Shown here: positions 17,237 through 24,889 of the stretch, in pieces
Layout: each line of letters starts with the position of its first letter
How positions within the stretch are numbered: position 1 is the first letter of the stretch
Origin: Promethearchaeota archaeon Loki_b32
Lineage (GTDB): Archaea; Asgardarchaeota; Lokiarchaeia; Sigyniarchaeales; SOKP01
Direction of reading: 5' to 3'
Assembly (NCBI GenBank): GCA_005223125.1
Contig: NJBH01000028.1
Location: 1-53,413 of the forward strand
DNA length: 53,413 bases
Notes under the pieces: model-generated
What the model saw: the letters and a program-made list of their open reading frames with translations, nothing else
The model's database searches: none
Told to the model about the DNA's origin: nothing
Made by a program: the position numbers and the translations under genes

Positions 17237-17295
17237 AATATCCAATAAAAATTATAGATTGGATATGACTGCCCTTGCCTGGGTTAAAAACCAAC
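17222..17295 (+). promoter_or_regulatory. SECIS element, eukaryote-like, overlapping vhuU 3' end
   Basis: The RNA can form helix I from 17222-17229 (GUUGGUUU) with 17288-17295 (AAACCAAC), eight pairs. Helix II forms from 17238-17246 (AUAUCCAAU) with 17258-17266 (AUUGGAUAU), nine pairs. Between them lie AUGA (17233-17236) and GA (17267-17268), able to form tandem G-A pairs as in a kink-turn core. The apical loop opens with AAAAA ten bases after AUGA, the spacing of the conserved AA in eukaryotic SECIS elements. The 3' internal strand can also fold a small CCC/GGG hairpin. It lies at the end of a UGA-containing gene. Lokiarchaeota have been reported to carry eukaryote-like SECIS elements. Confidence 0.75.
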
Positions 17296-17345
17296 AAATA
17301 TGAACAAATATAGAATAAAAAACGTAAAAAAAAAGTGAAAAAAAA

Positions 17346-17870
17346 ATGACATTACCATTAGGTATAGATTTTGAATTTAGGAAACTTATAATGGACGTCC
17401 ATGTGTCATCTGATAAAATCAAATACTGTTATCAATGTAGCAGATGTACAGATAATTGTCCTGTCGCTGCAGTAGCTAACCCATTTTACGAAAACATTTT
17501 TGATCCTAGATTAATTGTCTTAGGTACTCTATTAGGGTATAAAGATGTTGTAATGGCTCTTGCCGGCAAAAAATCGGCGATTGTACCATGGGGTTGTACT
17601 GTATGTGATACATGTGATACTGTCTGTCCTCAAGCTATTGAGGTCACTGAAATTATTACTTTAGCGAAAAACATAACTACTGGAGCTGGACTAGCACCAG
17701 ACAGTGTTGTAGCTCAAGCAAAATCTGTTTTCGAGAGTGGAAAAGCTATTCCATCTCAACCCGCGATCGAGAGAAGACGTGAGCAATTAGGCTTACCAAG
17801 TGTTGTTGCACCAGATGTTAATGAAGTTCAAACTTTATTAAAAGCAATAGGTGCTGATAAAAAATTATAA
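17346..17870 (+). CDS. hdrC: Heterodisulfide reductase subunit C
   Basis: HdrC carries electrons between HdrA and HdrB through two 4Fe-4S clusters. Both cluster motifs are clear: CYQCSRCTDNCP (residues 28-39) and CTVCDTCDTVCP (about 84-95). At 174 residues it matches the family. A GTGA ribosome site precedes the ATG at 17346. Its stop overlaps the possible ATG of hdrB at 17870, so the two are coupled. With MvhGA/VhuU it would form the hydrogenase-heterodisulfide reductase complex that bifurcates electrons from hydrogen. HdrA and the connecting MvhD are not in this window. Confidence 0.92.
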   Translation: MTLPLGIDFEFRKLIMDVHVSSDKIKYCYQCSRCTDNCPVAAVANPFYENIFDPRLIVLGTLLGYKDVVMALAGKKSAIVPWGCTVCDTCDTVCPQAIEVTEIITLAKNITTGAGLAPDSVVAQAKSVFESGKAIPSQPAIERRREQLGLPSVVAPDVNEVQTLLKAIGADKKL

Positions 17871-17884
17871 TGGAGGATAAGAAA

Positions 17885-18751
17885 ATGACAGAATATAAAA
17901 TGTTTGAAGGATGTGTTATTGGAAACAGAATTCCGTTTATTGAGGCAGCCTCCAGAAAGGTTTTAGACAAAATTGGGGTCCAAACATCACAAGCTCCATT
18001 TGCTTGTTGTCCAGATCCTACAGGAGTAAAAAGCTTTGACAACACAGCGTGGTTGGCCTTAGGTGCTCGAAACTTATGTTTAGCAGAAGCTGAAGGCAAG
18101 GATATTATCTCTCTTTGTAATGGTTGTACTAATACACTTCGTGGAGTACAGCACCAATTAAAACATGATTCCAATAAAAAAGAAGCCATTAATAAAGAAT
18201 TGGCTAAAATTGGCAAGGAATATAAAGGTTCCATTGATGTAAAGCATTTTGTTGACGTATTATTGTCAAATTTAGATGCGATAAAGGGTGCAATTACGAA
18301 GCAAATGGGTGATTTAAAAGTTGCTTGTCATCCTGGTTGCCATTACATGCGACCTGTTGAATGGATGGATTCTGATGATCCCTTACGTCCAAAAAATTTG
18401 AAAGAAATTGTTGCTGTTTCAGGAGCTAATGTAGTTGATTATGAAGAATTAGCTCTTTGCTGTGGGAATGCTGTTGCAGGTCCGTTTCCAGAACATGGAG
18501 ACGCAATCTTAAAGCAAAAATATGACTCGATTAAAAAAGCTGGCGCAAATTGTATCGTTGTAAACTGTCCTGCATGTTTTCAAAGATTAGACGGAGAACA
18601 ACGAAATCTTTCAAAGAAATTTGAAACTGAATATAATATTCCTATATTATATATAACGGAATTGTTAGCTTTAGCTATGGGTGTAAGTTCTGAGGAGATT
18701 GGTTTAAAAAACCATCGAACTAGACGAAATACAGCTATAGAAAATCTTTAA
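17885..18751 (+). CDS. hdrB: Heterodisulfide reductase subunit B
   Basis: HdrB holds the noncubane Fe-S clusters that reduce heterodisulfide or an analogous disulfide. It contains the two CCG-type domains. The first is FEGCVIGNR, then FACCPDPTG, then LCNGCTNTL. The second is CHPGCHYMR, then LALCCGNAVAGP, then VNCPACFQRLD. I place the start at the ATG at 17885 because GGAGG lies eight bases before it; a frame from 17870 adds MEDKK. Length 288 residues is usual. It is the last gene of the operon, followed by a T12 run. In an Asgard archaeon without methanogenesis the natural disulfide is unknown. Confidence 0.92.
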   Translation: MTEYKMFEGCVIGNRIPFIEAASRKVLDKIGVQTSQAPFACCPDPTGVKSFDNTAWLALGARNLCLAEAEGKDIISLCNGCTNTLRGVQHQLKHDSNKKEAINKELAKIGKEYKGSIDVKHFVDVLLSNLDAIKGAITKQMGDLKVACHPGCHYMRPVEWMDSDDPLRPKNLKEIVAVSGANVVDYEELALCCGNAVAGPFPEHGDAILKQKYDSIKKAGANCIVVNCPACFQRLDGEQRNLSKKFETEYNIPILYITELLALAMGVSSEEIGLKNHRTRRNTAIENL

Positions 18752-18769
18752 GCTATAATCTATAAATTA

Positions 18770-18781
18770 TTTTTTTTTTTT
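18770..18781 (+). terminator. T12 terminator of the hydrogenase-Hdr operon
   Basis: An unbroken run of 12 T begins about 19 bases after the hdrB stop and is the first such run after mvhG. It marks the probable end of the mvhG-mvhA-vhuU-hdrC-hdrB transcript. Confidence 0.5.
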
Positions 18782-18943
18782 AATTTTCTTTAACATTCTT
18801 ATTATGATTGTAAGATTTAAATAAGAAAGAATTATTTAATAAATTGGAATTTTATAATTTTGTATAATTAAACAAATCCACTGTATTTATCTTAGGGATT
18901 ATTAAAAATAAAAGAATAAAAATAATGGAGAGTTAATATAATA

Positions 18944-19738
18944 ATGTTTAATTTAAAGCGTGATGCTCCTTGGTTTTTTCAGCATCTCGAAAATTACTAC
19001 CACCTTTTTCTCAACGTGAGATTTACTAATGGAGTGAATGTTCGAAGAAATATAAAATTCTCAGTAGAATTAAATCTTCAAGGATTTGAAGGATTATTAT
19101 TTTATATGTACAAACCTGATATTAAGAAAGTAAGTTTCAACTTGTATAAACATTCAGTTGATCAAACACATGAAATAAGGGATCTTAATTTAGTTTTAAA
19201 CCAGGGAACAATGAATCCATTAGATTTTGTAATAATTCCATTTGGCTATTTTAAAGATGAACATAAATTCACTTTGGATATACGGAGTGATGATGTAGAA
19301 TCCAGCTTCGATTTATATTCATGGTCTCCATCCAATCTTTATAAAAATATTAAATCTGTAATCAAAATCGCAAATCAATATTCAGAATCAATTCCAATAG
19401 ATGATTATAGGGGCTATTACTTCCAATTTATAAGTGCATTTAAGGGGAACGAAACTGGAAGGCTTTTCGATTTAATAAATCTTCTCGTAGATTTTGATAA
19501 AAGTGTTGATGAGATTGATAATTCTCCTATGTTTGAGGCAATGGATTCAGAGATAAAAAATCTAGTGTCAAAAAGTAACGAGTTTTTATTCGAATTATGC
19601 CACACTTCCGTTCCTTTGGATGTAAAAAATATAGTGAGAGAGTTAGAAAGATTAAAATTCAATATTGATAGTCTATCAAAAGAAGAGATTTTTAATTGGC
19701 TAGACGACCTAATAGCCTTCTACTCGGGTAAATCCTAA
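18944..19738 (+). CDS. Conserved-looking hypothetical protein, 264 residues
   Basis: I do not recognise this protein. It starts MFNLKRDAPWFFQHLENYYH and has no signal peptide, membrane helix or cysteine motif. The first 130 residues look like alternating beta-strands (FSVELNLQGFEGLLFYMY, FTLDIRSDDVESSFDLYSW). The remainder is helical and acidic. Codon use is like its neighbours. It lies between hdrB and hypC on the same strand, so a hydrogenase-related role is possible but has no direct support. Confidence 0.6.
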   Translation: MFNLKRDAPWFFQHLENYYHLFLNVRFTNGVNVRRNIKFSVELNLQGFEGLLFYMYKPDIKKVSFNLYKHSVDQTHEIRDLNLVLNQGTMNPLDFVIIPFGYFKDEHKFTLDIRSDDVESSFDLYSWSPSNLYKNIKSVIKIANQYSESIPIDDYRGYYFQFISAFKGNETGRLFDLINLLVDFDKSVDEIDNSPMFEAMDSEIKNLVSKSNEFLFELCHTSVPLDVKNIVRELERLKFNIDSLSKEEIFNWLDDLIAFYSGKS

Positions 19739-19807
19739 AAAGGATAATTTTATTTGTTCAATAATATTACATAAATTACTTGTTATAAAATTAAATAGAG
19801 AATTTTT

Positions 19808-20050
19808 ATGTGTTTAGCAATACCCGGAAAAATTTTAGAAATTGATGGTAATTCAGCATTAATAGATTTTGACGGGATTAAACAAAAAGTAATTATAGCT
19901 TTAATTCAGAATCCTGAGATAGGAAAATATGTTATTATTCATGCTGGCTATGCAATAGAAATGATGAATGAAAAAGATGCATTAGAAGCAATAGAACAAT
20001 GGAATGAACTTGCTGAAGAACAAAACTTAGACTTATCTGATATACTATAA
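19808..20050 (+). CDS. hypC: Hydrogenase maturation chaperone HypC
   Basis: Small chaperone that carries the Fe(CN)2CO unit with HypD and delivers it to the large subunit. It begins MCLAIPGKILEI, and the Cys at position 2 is the essential ligand. GYAIEMMNEKDALEAI ends the core. Length is 80 residues, normal. Placed after the structural operon on the same strand, with its own upstream AT-rich spacer. Confidence 0.95.
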   Translation: MCLAIPGKILEIDGNSALIDFDGIKQKVIIALIQNPEIGKYVIIHAGYAIEMMNEKDALEAIEQWNELAEEQNLDLSDIL

Positions 20051-20170
20051 ATTAATTTTCGAATTGGTAAAGAATATTTTGTGCTACAACATCCCATAAA
20101 TGAGCTTGCTTTATACTTTCAATGTTTAAGAATAAACAATTAAAAAGAAGTTAATTAAGAATTTAAGTAG

Positions 20171-20974
20171 CTATAGATCAAATAATTCTTGCTTCAATTT
20201 CTTTAATTTTTCATAAAGAGATTTTATAGATAAAATTCCATTGGAATTTGAATTAAAATCAACAGGGGATTTACCTTCTAAATCAGCTTTCCCAATATCT
20301 GGGTCAAAGGGAATTGAATGAAAAAGGGGAACTTCCCAATTTTTTATTTTTTGATTAATAATCTCTTTTTGTGGGTCATCTGTTATTTTATTTGCAATTA
20401 AATAAATATTGATGACTCCTAATTTTTTTGATAACTCAATTATTTTCTTGCAGAGATCTAGAGATTTTTGAGAAGGTTCTGTGATTACCAGCATTAAATC
20501 AATTCCTTTTGCAGTGCCACGTCCTAAATGCTCAATACCAGCTTCAAAATCAACAATTACGACTTCATCTCTTTTCACAAACAAATTGTATAATAAAGTT
20601 CTTATTAAAGCATTTTCAGGACATAAACATCCCGTAGCAGGCTCTTCAATACCACCTAAAACCAATAATTGTAATCCATCTGGGCCTGATACCTTATATT
20701 TATCAGGAATATCAGACACTTCTGGGTTTATATTATAGACTCCAGGACCCGCACTCTTTAAAAAAGTTCTTTCCTCTATCATTGACTTCATTTCTTTAAT
20801 CGGAACAATTTTTTCTTTAGTATTCTCATCAATACCTAAAGTATAGCTAAGATTCATTGCTGAATCGTTATCAATTGCAAGAACCTTAAATCCATCTTTT
20901 GCAAACAACCTTGCTAAAATACCTGCAACTAAAGTTTTTCCAACGCCACCCTTTCCACTGACTGCGATTTTCAT
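20171..20974 (-). CDS. CooC-like P-loop ATPase for nickel insertion
   Basis: A MinD/ParA-type ATPase of the CooC group, which drive nickel loading of carbon monoxide dehydrogenase and related enzymes. The start is placed at ATG 20974, giving MKIAVSGKGGVGKTLVAG with the deviant Walker A at the N-terminus; a longer frame to 21049 adds 25 unlikely residues. Other features are AIDNDSAMNLSYTLG, CLCPENALIRTLL (the paired cysteines bind metal between monomers in CooC) and VIVDFEAGIEHLGRG. It converges with hypC. No HypA or HypB is in the window, so it may supply nickel to this hydrogenase or to an unseen CODH/acetyl-CoA synthase. Confidence 0.85.
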   Translation of the reverse strand: MKIAVSGKGGVGKTLVAGILARLFAKDGFKVLAIDNDSAMNLSYTLGIDENTKEKIVPIKEMKSMIEERTFLKSAGPGVYNINPEVSDIPDKYKVSGPDGLQLLVLGGIEEPATGCLCPENALIRTLLYNLFVKRDEVVIVDFEAGIEHLGRGTAKGIDLMLVITEPSQKSLDLCKKIIELSKKLGVINIYLIANKITDDPQKEIINQKIKNWEVPLFHSIPFDPDIGKADLEGKSPVDFNSNSNGILSIKSLYEKLKKLKQELFDL

Positions 20975-21114
20975 GATTAATTTATAAGTAATTCGAAATG
21001 AATTAAATTTTTTATTTATAAGTTCAAATAATTTGAAATAAAATACCATAATAGAATAATATTAAACAAACTGAATCTAATAATACATAAGATTTACAAA
21101 GAAAATAATATAGA

Positions 21115-21855
21115 ATGCCAATTATTCAAGAATTACTAAGAGACAATTATTCCTTTGAACAAGCAGAATCCATCCAAATTAAATATCATAATTTAATTAC
21201 TCAAGCATTAAAGAACAATTATATTAATAACTTTGAGTTAATTGAAACGATTGTGGGAGTAGATATCTCATATTTTAAAAAAGGAAATTATGAATATGGT
21301 ATTGCTTGTGCAGTGATTTGGAATTTAAACCAAAAGACTAAAATTGGTCATTATTTTACTAAAGATCGTATTAATTTTCCCTATAAACCAGGATTTTTAG
21401 GATTTCGCGAGTGTAAGATGTTAGCAAAAGTAATTTTAAAAATTCCAGATAAACCTGATATTATAATGTGTGATGGTCATGGGAAAATCCATCCAAAAAG
21501 ATTTGGTGAAGCAGTTCATCTTGGTTATGCCCTAAATATACCTAGCATAGGTATAGCAAAAAATCCATTCATTGGATATTCAGAATGGCATAAAATTGAG
21601 AAAATTAAAGGGAAAAAATCTCCAATATGGGCAGAAGATCCAAAAACTTTGACAGAAAAACAGCCTAATGAATTATTAGGATATGCCATGTGTTTAAACG
21701 ACGGTTCAAAACCGGTTTTTATTAGTGAGGGATATAAAACTAATCTGGATATTGCTTTAAAAATTAGTTTTTATACAAGCACAGCACACCGGCAACCTGA
21801 ACCCCTTTATTTGGCAAATTTCTTTTCAAGAAAAGAAGTTAATAACCATATTTAG
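21115..21855 (+). CDS. nfi: Endonuclease V, deoxyinosine repair
   Basis: Cuts DNA (or inosine-containing RNA) one base 3' of hypoxanthine. Family motifs are all seen: TIVGVDISYF (first catalytic Asp, about residue 46), FPYKPGFLGFRE (about 91-102), IIMCDGHGKIHPKRFG (about 119-134), and SIGIAKNP. At 246 residues it is full length. Its 3' end (from codon GGA at 21730) and 30 bases past its stop are duplicated directly downstream and again near 24478, recording a local tandem duplication. Confidence 0.93.
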   Translation: MPIIQELLRDNYSFEQAESIQIKYHNLITQALKNNYINNFELIETIVGVDISYFKKGNYEYGIACAVIWNLNQKTKIGHYFTKDRINFPYKPGFLGFRECKMLAKVILKIPDKPDIIMCDGHGKIHPKRFGEAVHLGYALNIPSIGIAKNPFIGYSEWHKIEKIKGKKSPIWAEDPKTLTEKQPNELLGYAMCLNDGSKPVFISEGYKTNLDIALKISFYTSTAHRQPEPLYLANFFSRKEVNNHI

Positions 21856-21885
21856 CTGGGTTTAACGATTTTTCGCATTCTCTGG

Positions 21886-22083
21886 GGTTATAAAACTAAT
21901 CTCGATATTGTTCTAAAAGCTATATTATATTTAAGGAAACATAGCGCTAACAAGCGAGAATGTTCATTTAATCTCCTAAAACAAGAAGAACGATGGTTAA
22001 TAAATCACCGAGTATTGTGTCTTTTTAAAAGTTCTAAAAATCGTTTTTCTTTATCGAAATCTCTCTTCTTCACATCAAAATGA
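21886..22083 (+). pseudogene. Second, partial copy of the endonuclease V 3' end
   Basis: From 21886 the DNA reads GYKTNLDIVLKAILYLRKHS, a near copy of GYKTNLDIALK inside endonuclease V, exactly 156 bases away and in the same frame. GGG is present at both junction edges. After about 20 codons the match to endonuclease V is lost although the frame stays open to a TGA near 22081. The missing remainder of this copy reappears at 24478. The rest of the gap to 22406 is AT-rich and has short repeats (see 22073). Confidence 0.7.
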
Positions 22084-22145
22084 TACTGTTGAATACAAAA
22101 GAAGTCATCAAATCATCAAAATGATATTGTTGAATACAAAAGGAG
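22073..22145 (+). repeat. Two direct repeats of about 32 bases, period 41
   Basis: The unit CATCAAAATGATACTGTTG plus AATACAAAAGAAG at 22073-22104 recurs at 22114-22145 with two changes. TTTATCGAA at 22052 and TTCGATAAA at 22158 flank the pair as an inverted repeat, so the block could form a stem. There are only two copies and no spacer regularity, so it is not a CRISPR array. Confidence 0.7.
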
Positions 22146-22406
22146 AAAGAAATCTCCTTCGATAAACGCTCCTTGGCTGGTAATAGGCAAAGTGGTTAGA
22201 AGGTTTTGGGAATTATAATAATTCTTGCTAAAAGTATCTACATTAACAATATAATCGCAATATCCCGTAGAATCCCAGTTCATGTCAAATAGTACATCAG
22301 ATTCACATATATTTTTATATTATTTCTATAAAAATTGGGCTATTCAAATCTTAAATCAGAATCAAATTATTATTTATCTATACATACTCGAAAAAAAAAA
22401 TATTAA

Positions 22407-23492
22407 ATGATGAAATTGAGTAAAATGAATAATGATGTAATGATTCGATTTAGTAATCTCACAAAAAAATTTAAGGATTTTTATGCGGTATCTAATATTG
22501 ATTTAGAAATAAGAAAAGGAGAAATTGTAGGATTTCTTGGTCCTAACGGAGCAGGTAAATCCACCACAATGAAAATGCTGGCATATCTTTTAAAACCTAG
22601 TGAAGGTGAAATTTGGATTCGTAGCAATGGAGAATTGAAGAAATTGTCAAGCCATAATAAAGATTATTTGTTAGATAACATTGGATTTTTAATTGAAAAT
22701 CCTACTTTTTATGGAAATGTAACACCACGCTTAGTTCTGAAATATTTTGCAAAGCTCAAAGGATATCCAAGAAAACAAGTCAATAAGAGGGTTGAAGAAG
22801 TAATTGCTATTTTTGGAATGTCTGATTGGATTGATAAGAAAATTAAAACCTTTTCAAAAGGAATGCGTCAAAAAATCGGTGTTGCTTCTGCAATAATGCA
22901 TGATCCTGATATTGTTGTGTTGGATGAACCATCAACGGGTCTGGATCCACAAGCACGAAGAGAAGTACGTGATCTTATTTTAAAATTGAAGAAAATTGGA
23001 AAAACGATATTTCTAAGTAGTCATTTACTTTATGAAGTGAGTGAGGTTGCAGATAGAGTGGCTATAATTAATAACGGAAAATTAATTGCTTTTGACACTC
23101 TTGATAATTTAGAAGCAAAAGCGAAAAAAAGTATTATCCATTTTGAATTAATTAGGCAACCAGAAGAAAATATTGAAAATATGTTAAAAAACATTGAAGA
23201 AATAGTAACTCCTTTAACAGGGATTTCAACGGAATTAAATTGGGTTGATTATAATGAAGATTCAAAAGTATTTCAAATATTTTTCAATGGGCATCCTGAA
23301 AACCAATTAAATATTTTGGAAACTCTCTTAAAAAATAGATATAAGATTATCGAATTTTCAGTTCCTAAAGCAGGCTTACTTGAAAATCTATTTCTTGAGA
23401 TGGTTAATCCAGAAGGAAATCATGATTTCAATAATAATAGCCAAAATAACTTAAATAATTTAGAAAAAGAATTAATAATGGAGGTTCAATAA
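22407..23492 (+). CDS. ABC transporter ATP-binding protein
   Basis: Nucleotide-binding subunit of an ABC-2 type exporter. Walker A is FLGPNGAGKSTT (about residues 45-56), the signature is FSKGMRQKIG, and Walker B with the following Glu is VVLDEPSTGLDP. HLLYEVSEVADRVAII carries the switch His region. The N-terminus and a C-terminal extension of about 120 residues resemble the CcmA/NatA and gliding-type exporters. Several ATGs are near the start (22407, 22410, 22425), and the first is kept. It ends against the start of the permease gene, and both sit inside the stretch that split the duplicated endonuclease V end. Confidence 0.92.
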   Translation: MMKLSKMNNDVMIRFSNLTKKFKDFYAVSNIDLEIRKGEIVGFLGPNGAGKSTTMKMLAYLLKPSEGEIWIRSNGELKKLSSHNKDYLLDNIGFLIENPTFYGNVTPRLVLKYFAKLKGYPRKQVNKRVEEVIAIFGMSDWIDKKIKTFSKGMRQKIGVASAIMHDPDIVVLDEPSTGLDPQARREVRDLILKLKKIGKTIFLSSHLLYEVSEVADRVAIINNGKLIAFDTLDNLEAKAKKSIIHFELIRQPEENIENMLKNIEEIVTPLTGISTELNWVDYNEDSKVFQIFFNGHPENQLNILETLLKNRYKIIEFSVPKAGLLENLFLEMVNPEGNHDFNNNSQNNLNNLEKELIMEVQ

Positions 23493-24404
23493 ATGTTATC
23501 TAATCCAAAACAAGATGAAATTGAGATTGAAGAATTCCACGTTGATAGACAAAAAGTAGGTCTTAGACGAGCCCTTACTCAAATACGTGATACGATAAGC
23601 TTTGAATTAAGAAGAAATCTTAATAGATTTTTAGTGATACTACTTGTTTATATAGGTTTTTTTATTTTAGGTGTTTTAATATTTGAATCAGCGGAAGCTT
23701 TAGGATTACCTATCGCCGCTGATTCTGCAGAGTACGTTAAAGGCTATCTAGAATTGAATTTTGGTTTCCTCATAGTTATAAGTGGTGCTGCGTTTGGGGG
23801 ATCTATAATTGCAGAAGATTATCATAAACAGACAAATAATTTATTATTTCCCAAATCAAGGAAAGCAAACATACTTATTGGTAGACTAATTGCACGGTAC
23901 TTATTAATGGCTGCTTGTTTACTGTTTTTTTATCTTCTGGTAGCTGGTATTACATTAATTAAATATGAAGAAATACCTTTAACCATATTTAATTCATTTG
24001 GATGGGCATTATATTTTTCATTTGCTATATTGAGTTTTATTACTATGCTAAGTAGCTTTATGAAAAATACTTCAATGACCATTATTATGGGTATTATGAT
24101 TACCATAATAGTGTTTGAAATGATACCAATGCTTATAAGCATGTCAGGAGTATTTGAAAAGAATGAGTTTCCACTGTTTTTTGTTCTTACATATTATGGA
24201 AGAATTGTATCAGAAAGTCTGGCAATGCCTAACCCACGCTATAGTGTTGAAACTATTCAAATGATGGATAGCGAACCAGTTGAAACTATGACTTGGTTAA
24301 CTCCTAGTGAAATAGGGGCTTTTTTTGGAATCTTAATTTATATAAGTATCCTCCTACTAATTGCATATCTTAGATACAAGAAAAGGCAAAGTAAAGGAGA
24401 ATAA
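23493..24404 (+). CDS. ABC-2 type transporter permease
   Basis: Membrane subunit of 303 residues with about six helices, at roughly residues 43-61, 88-107, 139-161, 168-188, 193-215 and 273-293. AFGGSIIAEDYHKQTNNLLF in the second helix region is typical of ABC-2 permeases. The ATG follows directly on the stop of the ATPase gene, which carries a GGAGGT ribosome site in its last codons. The substrate cannot be deduced. Confidence 0.85.
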   Translation: MLSNPKQDEIEIEEFHVDRQKVGLRRALTQIRDTISFELRRNLNRFLVILLVYIGFFILGVLIFESAEALGLPIAADSAEYVKGYLELNFGFLIVISGAAFGGSIIAEDYHKQTNNLLFPKSRKANILIGRLIARYLLMAACLLFFYLLVAGITLIKYEEIPLTIFNSFGWALYFSFAILSFITMLSSFMKNTSMTIIMGIMITIIVFEMIPMLISMSGVFEKNEFPLFFVLTYYGRIVSESLAMPNPRYSVETIQMMDSEPVETMTWLTPSEIGAFFGILIYISILLLIAYLRYKKRQSKGE

Positions 24405-24407
24405 ACC

Positions 24408-24439
24408 TTTTTTTTTTATTTTTTCATCTATTTTTTTTT
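24408..24439 (+). terminator. Double T-run terminator of the ABC operon
   Basis: T10 at 24408-24417 and T9 at 24431-24439 follow the permease stop, a typical archaeal terminator arrangement. Confidence 0.5.
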
Positions 24440-24477
24440 ATTAAATTAAATTTAAATTAAACTTATATAGAAAGTTG

Positions 24478-24533
24478 ATGAACTTTATTTGGCAGATTAC
24501 CTTTCAAAAAAAGAAGTTAATAACCACATCTAG
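24478..24533 (+). pseudogene. Detached 3' end of a second endonuclease V copy
   Basis: The DNA encodes ELYLADYLSKKEVNNHI and a TAG stop. The endonuclease V gene ends EPLYLANFFSRKEVNNHI and TAG. Similarity continues about 30 bases past the stop (TTGGGTTTACCCATC versus CTGGGTTTAACGATT). Together with the fragment at 21886 this is the rest of a duplicated 3' end, now separated by about 2.5 kb holding the ABC transporter. Confidence 0.8.
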
Positions 24534-24793
24534 TTGGGTTTACCCATCTCTTGCATTTTTTGGGAAACTTTCATTAATTCACTAAATAATTTCGAATTTT
24601 CAACTGGATCTGTTGTTTCTAATAATTTTTCATTAAGTTCTTTCATTTTAATTGTTAATTCAATAAACTCTTTCGGTGGTTCTACTTGATAACGGTATTT
24701 TTTCTTACCTCTTTTAGTTATTTCAATGTAAACCCATTTTTCTGCTTTTTGACTCCAATTCCATCTTTTTGGTGTAAAAAGTCTCCTACCCAT
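24530..24793 (-). CDS. Small basic protein of unknown function
   Basis: An 87-residue protein, MGRRLFTPKRWNWSQKAEKW then a lysine- and tyrosine-rich strand region (ITKRGKKKYRYQV) and a helical, acidic C-terminus. I recognise no domain. Its stop overlaps the stop of the endonuclease V fragment on the other strand. The matching region after the intact endonuclease V gene preserves a fragment of the same C-terminus (QRMRKIVKPS versus QKMQEMGKPN). This shows that this gene was convergent with endonuclease V before the duplication. Confidence 0.6.
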   Translation of the reverse strand: MGRRLFTPKRWNWSQKAEKWVYIEITKRGKKKYRYQVEPPKEFIELTIKMKELNEKLLETTDPVENSKLFSELMKVSQKMQEMGKPN

Positions 24794-24889
24794 AATTAAA
24801 TATCCTGCTATTAAAGATCTGTAATTAGTTTAAAGAATAATAATTTATGAAGGCGTTGAAGTTTATTACAAATCTGTCAATGTGATTTC

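Noticed and set aside
17234-17248. Second TGA of vhuU as a certain selenocysteine
   Set aside because: It would add only four residues after the region normally removed by processing, and the codon is part of the SECIS core; a stop is at least as likely.
22073-22145. Possible CRISPR array
   Set aside because: Only two units with a 9-base interval and sequence drift; no leader and no cas genes.
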